A stretch of DNA of 64,000 nt from Massilia sp. PAMC28688 (lineage in GTDB: Bacteria > Pseudomonadota > Gammaproteobacteria > Burkholderiales > Burkholderiaceae_D), in contig NZ_CP080378.1 of the NCBI RefSeq assembly GCF_019443445.1, forward strand, positions 1,488,001 to 1,552,000, read 5' to 3'. The position numbers and the translations under genes are program-made. How positions within the stretch are numbered: position 1 is the first letter of the stretch; each line of letters opens with the position of its first letter. This document shows, one piece after another, positions 42,794 to 51,069 of this stretch. Below the pieces are notes generated by a model that searched no databases, had not been told where the DNA came from, and saw nothing but the letters and a program-made list of their open reading frames with translations.

Positions 42794-44335
42794 ATGGACC
42801 TGCTCAACGAACTCGCCGATCTGGATATCGCTCCTGCCGCCTTGGCGAAGGTGCAGGCATTGTTCGAGCAGCAGCAGGCCAAGCTGGCACAGCGCGACGC
42901 TGTGCTCGCTGAGAAGGACTTCAAGATCACCGCGCTGACGCACGAGCTGGCGTACTACAAGCGGGTTCGCTTCGGCAAGGCCAGCGAAGCACTCGTCGGC
43001 GCGCAGCGGCTGCTGTTTGAAGAAACGGTCGATACGGACCTGGCAGCCATCGACGAGGAACTTCAAGCGCAGGCCCCCGTAAATCGGCAGCGCAAGCGCG
43101 CCGGGCGCCAACCGCTGCCAGCGCATCTGGAACGCATCGAGCACCGTCATGAGCCCGAGTCGTGCCTGTGCGGTCAATGCGGCGCCGACCTGGTCAAGAT
43201 CGGCGAAGACGTAAGCGAACAGCTGGACGTGGAACCGGCGCGCTTCTTCGTGCATCGCCACATCCGCCCGCAGTATGCGTGCCGTCCTTGCGAGACGGTG
43301 ACGGCGGCGCCTATCCCGCCAGCCGTCATCGACGGCGGCATGGCCGCTGTCGGGCTGCTGGCCTGGATCGCGGTGTGCAAGTACCTTGACCACTTGCCCC
43401 TCTACCGCATCGAACAGATTGCCGCGCGTGACGGCGTGCCACTGGCCCGCTCTACGCTCGGCGAATGGATCGGGCGCATCGGTGTGGCCTTGCAGCCGCT
43501 GGCTGACCGCTTGGCCGAACTGCTCAGGCAACGAAGTTGCCTGCATGCCGACGAAACCCCGGTGCGCCAGCTCGATCCTGGCAGCGGCAAGACCAAACAC
43601 GCCTATCTGTGGGCCTACCGCTCCAACGTACTCGATGACGGGTCGGGCATCGTCGTGTTCGATTACCAGACCAGTCGCGCTGGGGCGCACGCTCGCGCCT
43701 TCCTGCAGCAATGGCGCGGCCATCTAATGGTGGACGACTATGTCGGCTACAAGGCGCTGTTTACGGCAGGCCCCACCGAGCTCGCTTGCCTGGCCCACAT
43801 CAGGCGCAAGTTCTTCGACGTCCACGCTGCTAGCGGCAGCCCGGTGGCCGAGGAAGCACTACGGCGCATTGGGCAGCTGTACGCCATCGAGCAGCAAGCG
43901 GCGGGGATGACGGCGCAACAGCGCGCAGCGTTGCGTGAGCAGCTCGCCATGCCAGTGCTGGCCGACTTGCATGGCTGGCTGGTGGCGACCCAGCGCAGCG
44001 TCGCTGCTGGCAGTGGCACGGCCAAGGCCATCGAGCATGCTCTCAAGCGCTGGGCGGCGCTGCAGTGCTATGCCAGCTCGGGCAGCCTTCCGATTGACAA
44101 TAATCCGGTCGAGAATGCGATACGCCCCATCGCCATCGGCAAGAAGAACTGGCTGTTTGCCGGCTCCGAGCGCGCGGGCCGCCGCGCCGCTGCCATCCAG
44201 AGCCTGTTCGCTACCGCCAAGCTTAACGGCCTGGACCCGGCTCGCTGGCTCGCCGACACCCTCGCAAAGCTTCCCACCTGCCCCAACAGCAAAATCGACT
44301 CGCTGCTACCGTTCGCAAACTCTACACAGACTTAA
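42794..44335 (+). CDS. tnpC: IS66 TnpC transposase
   Basis: A 513-residue transposase. It has an N-terminal coiled coil (QQQAKLAQRDAVLAEKDFKI), a zinc-binding segment with CLCGQCGADL and YACRPCE, and a DDE core with HADETPVRQLDPG, the second Asp in LMVDDYVGYKALF, and C-terminal NPVENAIRPIAIGKKNW carrying the Glu. No frameshift or stop is seen, so the element should be active. Confidence 0.95.
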   Translation: MDLLNELADLDIAPAALAKVQALFEQQQAKLAQRDAVLAEKDFKITALTHELAYYKRVRFGKASEALVGAQRLLFEETVDTDLAAIDEELQAQAPVNRQRKRAGRQPLPAHLERIEHRHEPESCLCGQCGADLVKIGEDVSEQLDVEPARFFVHRHIRPQYACRPCETVTAAPIPPAVIDGGMAAVGLLAWIAVCKYLDHLPLYRIEQIAARDGVPLARSTLGEWIGRIGVALQPLADRLAELLRQRSCLHADETPVRQLDPGSGKTKHAYLWAYRSNVLDDGSGIVVFDYQTSRAGAHARAFLQQWRGHLMVDDYVGYKALFTAGPTELACLAHIRRKFFDVHAASGSPVAEEALRRIGQLYAIEQQAAGMTAQQRAALREQLAMPVLADLHGWLVATQRSVAAGSGTAKAIEHALKRWAALQCYASSGSLPIDNNPVENAIRPIAIGKKNWLFAGSERAGRRAAAIQSLFATAKLNGLDPARWLADTLAKLPTCPNSKIDSLLPFANSTQT

Positions 44336-44391
44336 ACGCTGGTAGAAGGTGGCTGGGCTGGCCGCTTACATTTCAGCGACATCAATCGAGT

Positions 44392-44466
44392 ATGGAAATT
44401 CGCCTTGCGTGGGAACCAGAAAACGCTACCCCCCTTGCAGAAATCGAAGAACGCATGCGTTCTTAC
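44392..44466 (+). pseudogene. 5' part of a cassette gene split by IS21
   Basis: ATG at 44392 opens 25 codons (MEIRLAWEPENATPLAEIEE and RMRSY) that end exactly at the IS21 target duplication TTCTTAC. Removing the IS21 and one copy of the duplication joins this segment in frame to 47124-47492. IS66 sits directly upstream, so the gene has also lost its original leader. Confidence 0.8.
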
Positions 44467-44564
44467 CCCCGTTGGCCAGGTTAAATTCCCCCACCTTTGG
44501 CCAGGTCAAACTCCCCCAGGCAGGACAGTCCGGATTGTAGTCCATGTTCCTGCCGGCAGCTTTG

Positions 44565-45347
44565 TCAGTCCTGCTTAACGTCGGCAGACGTCAAGCGCGT
44601 CAGCCGTGACGCTGCCTCCTTCAGCCGGTAGCTTTTCCCCTCGAACTCAAGGATGTGCGCCCGATGCATGAGCCGGTCAAGGATGGTGGTGGCCATGGTG
44701 TTGTCGCCGAGGTACTTGCCCCAGTCCTGCACGACCCGGTTGGAGGTGACCACGATGCTGCGCTTGAGCTTGTAGCGCTGGTGCACCAGCGTCTGTAGCA
44801 GCTCGCCGGCCTTGTCGCTGATGCGGCGCGCGAGGAACAGATCGTCCAGCACCAGCAGGTCGGCGTCTACCAGGGTGCGTAACTGCTGCCGCTGCTCGTC
44901 CTCGCTCCCGAGCGCATAGGCCGCGAACGCGCCATCGGCCTCCAGGTAGCGCACGTTGTGCCCTTGCAGCGTTCCCTGGTAGGCCACGGCCTTGGCGATG
45001 TGGCTCTTGCCCGTGCCCGGTCGGCCGATGATTAGCGCGTTCTGCCCCTCGGCGACGAACTTGAGGGTGTGCAGATCGAAGCACGCAGCCCTTGGCACCT
45101 TGGGGTTGAAGCGCCAGTCGAAGTCAGCCAGCGACATGCGCTCATCGAGCCCGCTCTGCTTGTAACGCCGCTCCATCAGGTGCGAGCGGCGCCGGTCAAG
45201 TTCGTCCTGCAAGATCAGCGCGAAGGTGTCGAGGAAGGGCTCCTGGGTAGCCTGTGCCTGCAGGATGCGGGTGTCAAGCGTGGCGCGGATGCCGGACAGG
45301 CGCAGCTCGCGCAGGGCGCGTTCGATTTCGTTCATGCTCATGCTCAT
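44565..45347 (-). CDS. istB: IS21 IstB (AAA+ helper ATPase)
   Basis: A 260-residue DnaC-like ATPase: Walker A GRPGTGKSH near residue 105, Walker B DLLVLDDLF near 165, sensor motif VVTSNR. IstB acts with IstA in target selection and strand transfer. Its ATG overlaps the istA stop in ATGA, showing translational coupling. Confidence 0.95.
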   Translation of the reverse strand: MSMSMNEIERALRELRLSGIRATLDTRILQAQATQEPFLDTFALILQDELDRRRSHLMERRYKQSGLDERMSLADFDWRFNPKVPRAACFDLHTLKFVAEGQNALIIGRPGTGKSHIAKAVAYQGTLQGHNVRYLEADGAFAAYALGSEDEQRQQLRTLVDADLLVLDDLFLARRISDKAGELLQTLVHQRYKLKRSIVVTSNRVVQDWGKYLGDNTMATTILDRLMHRAHILEFEGKSYRLKEAASRLTRLTSADVKQD

Positions 45348-46957
45348 GGTGTCTCCTGGGTCGTATCAATGGCGGCGCTGGCGGTGGCCGCGCGCGCAAA
45401 CAGGTCGGCGTAGTCCTCACCTTCGCCGATCAGTGGATGGTGCTGTTCCAGATCCAGCTCGGCCTGCAGTGGCGCGTCAATCTCGGCCAGCGCCTTCGCC
45501 AGCAGGCGTTCGGTGAGGTTCTTGATCGACTTGTAGTTGCGTACGTTCTCCTGCAGGGCCTGAGCGCACGCCTGATCGATCAGGCGGCGCGGGAAGCGCT
45601 TGGCCAAGCCCACCACGCCGCGCAGCTTGCGCTGGCCCACCCTGCCTTCATGCTCGAACCATTGCTGGCACAGCGCCAACGTGGCGTCGCCGATGTCGCC
45701 GGCCTGCGCCAGGATGCGGCGCGTCTCGCGCGAGGGGTTGAAGGGCCGCTCGTCGTCGGGCAGCAGCACGCTGCCAGGGCGCTGAGCGCGCGGGTGCGTG
45801 CGCAGCAGGCCCAGCGTGAGGCGGTCGCGGATCTCGACGTGGCGCTCGAACAGGCGCACCAGCACCCGGCTGCCGATCTTCGCCGGGCGTGCCGCGTAGC
45901 TGCTATGGTCGATGCGGATGCAGGTGTCGTCGGCGACGGTGCGCTCGCACTCGGTGTAGTAGCCGAAGCCCTGCAGCGGCAGCGCACCGAGGTGGGCGCG
46001 CTCCTCCTGGAACATGGCCTCGACCTGGCGCCTGGCACTGCCATGGATGCGCGGCGCGGCCCACTTGGTTTCCCACTGTTCCAGGAACGTGTTCTGCTCG
46101 TCGATGGTCTCGAAGCGCCGGCCCTTGAGCGCGGTGCTCTGGGTATGCTGGATCGCGTTCTCGACCGTCCCCTTGCGGTTGGGATCGCGCACCCTGGCAG
46201 GGTCGGCGACGACGCCGTAGTAGGCCAGCACGTCCCTGTAGACGGGGTTCAGTTCCGGTTCGTACAGATCGGGCTTGATGACGCCTTCCTTGAGGTTGTC
46301 GAGTACGACGTAAGCGGTGGTCCCACCGAAGTACCGAAAGGCCTGCTCGTGCAGCTGAGCCCAGGTCTCCTTCGACGAGTTCCAGACCACGCGGCGGAAG
46401 CTGCGCCGCGAGTAGCGCAAGGTCATGACGAACAGGCGCGGCCGGCGGTAACGGTCACTGCCGGGGATGCGCGTCAGCGCGCCCTCACCGTAGTCGACCT
46501 GGGCCTCCTCGCCGGGCCCGAACTCAAGCCGGTCGAACTGCTCCGGCTCGCGCTGCACCAGCCGGCCGGCGAAGCGCTTGACGCTGTTGTAGCGGCCCGT
46601 AAAACCGAACTGGTCGACCAAGTCCTGGTAGATCGACGTGTAGTTGCGGCGCAGGCGTAGCTGGGCCTCGATGAAGACGCGGTGTGGTTCGCACAGCGAT
46701 TGCGGTCCGCTGTCGATTGCCGGTGGCCGGGGTGGGGGAATTTCAACGCCAGAGCCGGTGGCCGGGGTGGAGGAATTCGGTGCGGCTGCGCCGGTGGCCA
46801 GGGTGGGGGAATTTGGCTCTGGTCCCGTGCGGTCCAATGCCAGGCGGCGGATTGTTTTACGGTCTACCCCGGTGAGCCGCGCTATCTCGCGCTGACTAGT
46901 GCCGGTGGCCAACAGCGTGGCCACTGTGGTTCGTTTGTTTGGTTTCAAGACGTTCAC
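45344..46957 (-). CDS. istA: IS21 IstA transposase
   Basis: A 537-residue transposase with an N-terminal helix-turn-helix (GTSQREIARLTGVDRKTIRR), an integrase-type (rve) core containing AQVDYGEG and VVLDNLKEGVI with RKGTVENAIQHTQ supplying the Glu, and a basic C-terminal part. Between the helix-turn-helix and the next domain, a Pro/Ser/Thr-rich linker (PNSPTLATG...PATGSG) is encoded by three near-identical 22-bp units that look like the element's own end repeats (46722-46814). Confidence 0.93.
   Translation of the reverse strand: MNVLKPNKRTTVATLLATGTSQREIARLTGVDRKTIRRLALDRTGPEPNSPTLATGAAAPNSSTPATGSGVEIPPPRPPAIDSGPQSLCEPHRVFIEAQLRLRRNYTSIYQDLVDQFGFTGRYNSVKRFAGRLVQREPEQFDRLEFGPGEEAQVDYGEGALTRIPGSDRYRRPRLFVMTLRYSRRSFRRVVWNSSKETWAQLHEQAFRYFGGTTAYVVLDNLKEGVIKPDLYEPELNPVYRDVLAYYGVVADPARVRDPNRKGTVENAIQHTQSTALKGRRFETIDEQNTFLEQWETKWAAPRIHGSARRQVEAMFQEERAHLGALPLQGFGYYTECERTVADDTCIRIDHSSYAARPAKIGSRVLVRLFERHVEIRDRLTLGLLRTHPRAQRPGSVLLPDDERPFNPSRETRRILAQAGDIGDATLALCQQWFEHEGRVGQRKLRGVVGLAKRFPRRLIDQACAQALQENVRNYKSIKNLTERLLAKALAEIDAPLQAELDLEQHHPLIGEGEDYADLFARAATASAAIDTTQETP
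46722..46814. repeat. Three end-like repeats inside istA
   Basis: GGTGGCCGGGGTGGGGGAA at 46722, GGTGGCCGGGGTGGAGGAA at 46757 and GGTGGCCAGGGTGGGGGAA at 46793, spaced 35-36 bases. They resemble the terminal repeat GGCCAGGGGTGGGGGATTTT of the same IS in the same orientation as its right end. Confidence 0.7.
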
Positions 46958-47123
46958 CCTCCATGCCCCCTTCGATGGTCGAAGGGGTAAGGTTACGTCC
47001 TGCCAACGGGAATGCCCTCCGGCGACCAGGTGCCGGCTTTAAGGCGGCGCTAAACGGTCAGGAGGTGGGGGATTTTGACCCGGCCAGGGGTGGGGGATTT
47101 TGCCCGGCCAACGGGGTTCTTAC

Positions 47124-47492
47124 GGAGTCGTCGACGGCGTAAGCGTGTTAGGCAACGGGACTTTGCTCTTCATAAAGCCTGCAAATGACAACGAAGCTAG
47201 CGCCCGCACTGCTGTGGATGAGGCTAGATTTATCACCGATTTCCGGACGGTTTCTTTGAAGGAAGGAGGGTATATGGTCAAATTCCACTCAGCTGTTGCC
47301 GTGTTTGTCGGAGCCAACGAGTTTAAGCATATGCGACAGGAAATTCAGAGCCGAATCGCTGAGTTGCGCTTTCCGGGAGAGCACTTTTTTGTTCCGGATG
47401 GCGTATCAAACGATGAAACCCTCGTAGGGCTGTATGCAAGAGGTAAGCTACAGCGCGATTGTTATCACTTTCATCTCTATATACGTATTTAG
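47124..47492 (+). pseudogene. 3' part of the cassette gene split by IS21
   Basis: The frame continues from the second target duplication through GVVDGVSVLGNGTLLFIKPA to a TAG at 47490-47492, 122 codons. Joined to 44392-44466 it gives a 147-residue protein. A frame that begins at 47100 inside the IS end can still be read but lacks the native N-terminus. I do not recognise the family; the sequence is soluble, with mixed alpha/beta character (HSAVAVFVGANEFKHMRQEI; YHFHLYIRI). Confidence 0.75.
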
Positions 47493-47552
47493 CTTGCCGT
47501 GAAGTCACTACTTTGCGTATGCCCCAACAGGCTGGCGAGAGCATTCACTTGT

Positions 47553-47627
47553 CCAAGTGACCGGTTTGGGGCGATAACAGGCGTTCAGGTGGCAAACTGG
47601 TTGCGGCCGAAAGCGGCTGCTCATCAT
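47553..47627 (+). repeat. Island repeat, shortened copy
   Basis: CCGGTTTGGGGCGATAACAG resembles the 5' arm and TTGCGGCCGAAAGCGGCTGC the 3' arm of the island repeat, but the promoter-bearing middle is missing or changed. It lies between the split gene and the gene at 47674. Confidence 0.45.
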
Positions 47628-47673
47628 TGAAGGCGACCGTGAATTTTAAGAAGCAATATGTGGTCCGGTTATC

Positions 47674-47979
47674 ATGTATCTTGCAAAGTTTGAGCCAATG
47701 CTGAACACACGCCTATTCATGTGGCCAATTCTCGCCGCTTCCTATGGGGACTTGATCGCTGCCACTATTCATACTTTGTTGGGAAACTGGTCAGGTGCGG
47801 CGTCACTCGGTATGCTGTTCGCCGTTTTCGTAGGCACACCGACTCTCGTGGGGTACGCTGGATACCTATGGCGGAAGAACATGCTTCGTGGTCTCGCTCG
47901 AATAGAAGCGGCGCTCTGCGTCATGCTGCCCCTTGCTATCTTTCTGTTGATCGTTCTCGCGATTAGGCTTGGCAGATAA
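47674..47979 (+). CDS. Small membrane protein
   Basis: A 101-residue protein with about three hydrophobic segments (FMWPILAASYGDLIAATIHTL; AASLGMLFAVFVGTPTLVGYAGYLW; ALCVMLPLAIFLLIVLAI). No family is recognised. A second Met at 47698 is an alternative start. Island membership suggests it is carried cargo, perhaps protection against a membrane-acting toxin, which is speculation. Confidence 0.55.
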   Translation: MYLAKFEPMLNTRLFMWPILAASYGDLIAATIHTLLGNWSGAASLGMLFAVFVGTPTLVGYAGYLWRKNMLRGLARIEAALCVMLPLAIFLLIVLAIRLGR

Positions 47980-48050
47980 TTGACGGTTGAGGCAGGCGAA
48001 TCAAAGAGTCGGGCCAACTAAATGTTGAACTCGACCGTTCAGAGGTCGCC

Positions 48051-48150
48051 AAGGTCCGCAAAGGGGCGGTAGCTGCCGATACGGACAGTCAGCGACTTTT
48101 CAGCTCGGCAACCTGCTATGCTTGGGCGGACGACCGAGATCGGGCACTAG
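48051..48150 (+). repeat. Island repeat, copy B
   Basis: 5' arm AAGGTCCGCAAAGGGGCGGT, AGCTGCC, then CGGCAACC and the extended -10 TGCTATGCT (TATGCT 48117-48122), followed by CGACCGAGATCGGGC. It is immediately followed by an IS1182-like end and another 3' arm (48155-48183). Confidence 0.75.
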
Positions 48151-48276
48151 TTTCACACGGCTTGGGCCGGAAGCAGTCATTTACCTTGAGCCGACCATAT
48201 CAACGTGCCCGCGGCACGTCCAACAGCAGGGTCAGGGCAACCTCAAAGATTAGAAAAAGAGTTTTGGATATTAATC

Positions 48277-49020
48277 ATGAACTATTTTGTTATGCGACGA
48301 GTGTCGGACCCGAGGGTTTTGGGGGTCAATAACGGGATTTGCCAAGCTCACATCCAAGAGGATGGATTCCACTGCAAGGACGAATATACTAAAGTCATGC
48401 GCTTTCTAGGGTCAAATGAGTTCTGGGGGCATCGAGGACAGATCCCGACGATGGAGTTCGACCTGCAGTGCGTTCGCTTGATTCCAAAAGCTAAGCTAAC
48501 CGATTTCTTGCAGTACGGCCCGGTTCTGATGTTGTGTCCTTTCCTTGTGTCGGGTCGGGTAAAGGACTTGTTAAATCAATTTAATGCCTACGGCACCCGA
48601 TATTGGCCCGCCCGGGTCGAAGACAGCAAGACTGCGCACGAATACTATCTGTCGTTCATCGAAAATATTCCTGACGACATGATAGATTTCACCCGGTCGA
48701 CATTTTCCGTCGGTGGGCCGGTATTAAAGAAAACTACTCATACATTTGCGGATGCGGCTGAGAAAAAGGAATTTATGAAGACCCATCGGCTCGTGGACTT
48801 CGAGGAAATCTATCTGAATGGTACTTTTCCTGCTGACACAGACTTTTTTCGTTTTTCGAACGCAACAATTATGGTGTCGGAGCGGTTGAAGCTTGCGATA
48901 GAGGACCTCAAATTGACAGGTGCCAGAATCTTGCCTGCTAATGGGACGTGGGAGAAGGTTTATGCGGTACGGCGGAATCTTCTTCGGGATGAGTTCGTTC
49001 CACGCGTGGAGAAGTATTAA
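48277..49020 (+). CDS. Imm11/DUF1629 family immunity protein
   Basis: ATG at 48277 gives a 247-residue protein. The C-terminal block FFRFSNATIMVSERLKLAIE followed by LTGARI is the recognisable signature of the DUF1629/Imm11 family, which neutralises polymorphic toxin domains in many proteobacteria. The N-terminal half (YFVMRRVSDPRVLGVNNGIC) is typical in length. No cognate toxin gene is next to it; both neighbours are unrelated small genes bounded by island repeats. Confidence 0.75.
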   Translation: MNYFVMRRVSDPRVLGVNNGICQAHIQEDGFHCKDEYTKVMRFLGSNEFWGHRGQIPTMEFDLQCVRLIPKAKLTDFLQYGPVLMLCPFLVSGRVKDLLNQFNAYGTRYWPARVEDSKTAHEYYLSFIENIPDDMIDFTRSTFSVGGPVLKKTTHTFADAAEKKEFMKTHRLVDFEEIYLNGTFPADTDFFRFSNATIMVSERLKLAIEDLKLTGARILPANGTWEKVYAVRRNLLRDEFVPRVEKY

Positions 49021-49142
49021 GAATGGCTGGAACATGCGAGGAGACAACGAGGGCTTCCACAACCCCGCTGTTCGCGTGGATAGCAAGCAAGTTGCTGATT
49101 TCCTCGCTCTCCTGCTCGCAGCGTACCGCTGGCTGTAATCTG

Positions 49143-49252
49143 TAGGTCTGCTTTGGGGCGGTAGCCACCTGTCGAGACTGCCTGATGCTTTTTGCGCCTC
49201 GGCAACTGATATCATGTGGCGAACGGCCGAGATCGGCCAAGACCAGCCGGTC
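49143..49252 (+). repeat. Island repeat, copy C
   Basis: 5' arm AGGTCTGCTTTGGGGCGGTA, CCACCTGTCGAGAC, CTCGGCAAC, extended -10 TGATATCAT (TATCAT 49210-49215), GGCGAACGGCCGAGATCGGCC and the 3' arm. The central GGCCGA-GA-TCGGCC is a perfect palindrome. It precedes the gene at 49293. Confidence 0.85.
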
Positions 49253-49292
49253 AGAAGCTAGACACGGACATCGGCTTCAAGGACACACACAA

Positions 49293-49805
49293 ATGACCAC
49301 TTCTCGCTCTTTAACCATGCGCTTAGCGCTTCGGGCAGCCGCCGCTGGCACGCTCGAAGGTGGCTGGCTTTTTTTGCCGAGCTCAGAGAACCCCGGACTC
49401 GACACTGTTTGCGTACTCGTCACGAGTGACGGCGAAGACAGTGCTTCTATTGCTAGCGCGCTTGGCTTCCCTCAGGAAGGCCTCGACACTTCCACCATTG
49501 AAGACACAGCAAGTACTGCCCGTCAATTCCAGGATGCACCATCTGATGAACTTCTATTGGAATCATTTGTTTATTACTGGCGCTTCGATGCTTGGTTACC
49601 AGAGCCTGGCGCCTCTGAACCACCACCTTGGGAGGAAACGAAACTAAGACTGGATAGAGAGTTCTTCGACGATCTTGGTGCGGAGCGCCATGATGTCGCA
49701 TGCAAGGCGGAAGGATGTTCGAAAGGTGCAGTGCAGTACAGTGTTCTTTGTCGTATTCACCATTTTGAAATGATTAGGAAAGAACCCTGTCCTTTCATAG
49801 AGTAA
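49293..49805 (+). CDS. Hypothetical protein, DUF7716-like
   Basis: ATG at 49293 has AAGGA nine bases upstream; the product has 170 residues. The C-terminal half LESFVYYWRFDAWLPEPGA ... LRLDREFFDDLGAERHD ... CKAEGCSKGAVQYSVLCRIHHFEMI has a conserved Cys/His cluster (C-x4-C-x9-C-x3-H) that could bind a metal. Similar proteins are common small orphans in accessory and immunity clusters (I believe the DUF7716 type). Function unknown. Confidence 0.65.
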   Translation: MTTSRSLTMRLALRAAAAGTLEGGWLFLPSSENPGLDTVCVLVTSDGEDSASIASALGFPQEGLDTSTIEDTASTARQFQDAPSDELLLESFVYYWRFDAWLPEPGASEPPPWEETKLRLDREFFDDLGAERHDVACKAEGCSKGAVQYSVLCRIHHFEMIRKEPCPFIE

Positions 49806-49877
49806 ATCTGTAGCCCAATCCGTCATAAGGTCTCGACAAGATTCTCGCTCTGCCAGAGTGACTGCGGACGCAGCCTC

Positions 49878-49980
49878 GAAGGTCGGCTTTGGGGCGAAAG
49901 CTGCCTGTCGAGACCGCCCGGTCCCTTACGCAACTGATATCATTTGGCGAACGGTCGAGATCGGCCATGAGCCGACATTT
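49878..49980 (+). repeat. Island repeat, copy D (reference copy)
   Basis: 103 bases. The 5' arm AAGGTCGGCTTTGGGGCGA and the complement of the 3' arm, AATGTCGGCTCATGGCCGA, agree at 14 of 19 positions, so the element has terminal inverted repeats. Between them are GCTGCCTGTCGAGACC, CGCAACTGATATCAT (extended -10 at 49935-49943) and GGCGAACGGTCGAGA. The 3' end lies 32 bases before the SUFU gene. Confidence 0.85.
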
Positions 49981-50012
49981 GCACGTCCAATCAACATTGC
50001 GAAAGATTCCCC

Positions 50013-50672
50013 ATGAGTTCACTGGAAAAAGTGTGGGCATTCCGGGAAGAGACGTTGTATCCGCAGCACTTCGGTGTGGCAAGCAGGGGCATCTTCCCTC
50101 TGGATGTTGAACTGTTCTCGAAGACCTTCGGGCAAAACGAAGTCGATCCCCGCTGGCTGCACCTGGGTGTATTTGAATTTGCACCGACCGCCAGCAGGCC
50201 ATCCTGGCTGTACGTCTCTTCCGGCGGATCGACGCCGTGGGAGACCGAGCCCGGCGAGTACAATATTGATGACTATTCGTGGCTAGGTGTCGAGTTCGTG
50301 ATGGAAGCCCCCGCTCAGGCTGATTGGCCGATCCGCGCGTTACAACGTTTGCTGGCCTACCAAGTGCTGTTGGCACACGGTCGCCTTGGCGATTACACTC
50401 CGCTCGATTACGGTCACCGCGTTCCGGCAGGGGGCACAGTCGACGGCAGTGCAAGTTCAAAGCTGACCTTTTGGGCGATCGCAAAGGCAGATCACTATCC
50501 TTCTTCAGATACGCTGCCTTCGGGGAGGTTCGATTTTTTGCATGCCGTCGGAATAACCGACCAAGAGCGTGATTTTGCGAAGGCGACATCTACGGGGGAA
50601 TTGATAAGGATTCTCAGTTCAAACAACGCCTTCCCGCTAACAGACCCGGCCCGGCCCGGGTTGTCGTTGTAG
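50013..50672 (+). CDS. Suppressor-of-fused (SUFU) domain protein
   Basis: A 219-residue protein. The core LHLGVFEFAPTASRPSWLYV followed by SSGGSTPWE is the bacterial SUFU domain pattern, together with LRALQRLLAYQ-like helix 'RALQRLLAYQVLLAHGRLGD'. SUFU-domain proteins are a recognised immunity superfamily of bacterial polymorphic toxin systems. The gene sits directly after repeat copy D and before two further short genes without a repeat between them. Confidence 0.75.
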   Translation: MSSLEKVWAFREETLYPQHFGVASRGIFPLDVELFSKTFGQNEVDPRWLHLGVFEFAPTASRPSWLYVSSGGSTPWETEPGEYNIDDYSWLGVEFVMEAPAQADWPIRALQRLLAYQVLLAHGRLGDYTPLDYGHRVPAGGTVDGSASSKLTFWAIAKADHYPSSDTLPSGRFDFLHAVGITDQERDFAKATSTGELIRILSSNNAFPLTDPARPGLSL

Positions 50673-50731
50673 GCGAACTGAGAACGGCCACCGCCGGCCG
50701 GTCCAGCGGGTAGGCCTGTCCACAAAAGGTA

Positions 50732-51010
50732 ATGAAAACGACGAATATGACGAATCGAATGCGACTTGTAGCAGCTGGAAACACGCTTTCCCCAGCTTTG
50801 AGCGTATTGCGAAAACTCGGCTATACCGTGACACGCGAAGCATCAGGCGAGCAACAGTATCGGGCGGAAAACGAAACCTGTATTTTTTCCGCTGATGACC
50901 CACTGACTCTGCTTGGTCTGGTCAAGCTATATGAGATTCGGGGTATCGATTGGCAGCCAAGTGATGAAGAAGTTCAGCGCTTTTTGTTGCTTGAGACCGA
51001 TGAGGATTAA
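50732..51010 (+). CDS. Small hypothetical protein
   Basis: A 92-residue protein; alternative start ATG at 50747. Sequence features are LRKLGYTVTREASGEQQYRA then DDPLTLLGLVKLYEIRG and an acidic C-terminus (LLLETDED). Proteins of this shape are frequent beside immunity genes but unclassified. It is in the same repeat-free interval as the SUFU gene and the next gene, so the three may be transcribed together from copy D. Confidence 0.6.
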   Translation: MKTTNMTNRMRLVAAGNTLSPALSVLRKLGYTVTREASGEQQYRAENETCIFSADDPLTLLGLVKLYEIRGIDWQPSDEEVQRFLLLETDED

Positions 51011-51069
51011 CAGTCTTGAGTCGGCCAGCAGCGGACCATCGGAACGACTACAGACGATTTACATAGAAC

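Larger units (their letters stand above)
42030..44369 (+). mobile_element. IS66-family insertion sequence, complete
   Basis: A 2,340-bp element. Its ends are imperfect 23-bp inverted repeats starting GTAAGCGGCCAGCC on the left and ending GGCTGGCCGCTTAC on the right. A perfect 8-bp target duplication ATTTCAGC flanks it (42022-42029 and 44370-44377), the size typical for IS66. All three standard genes (tnpA, tnpB, tnpC) are intact. It has inserted 22 bases upstream of the start codon of the split cassette gene at 44392. Confidence 0.95.
44467..47116 (-). mobile_element. IS21-family insertion sequence, complete
   Basis: A 2,650-bp element ending in perfect 11-bp inverted repeats CCCCGTTGGCC / GGCCAACGGGG. 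Each end has a second sub-terminal copy of the transposase-binding repeat (GGTGGGGGATTTTG type on the right at 47064 and 47089; GGCCAGGTTAAATTCCCCC type on the left), 25 bases apart. A 7-bp target duplication TTCTTAC flanks it (44460-44466 and 47117-47123). istA and istB are intact and overlap. Confidence 0.93.

Noticed and set aside
47100..47123. N-terminus of a 130-residue gene starting at 47100
   Set aside because: These bases are the IS21 end plus target duplication; the real gene begins at 44392 and is split.
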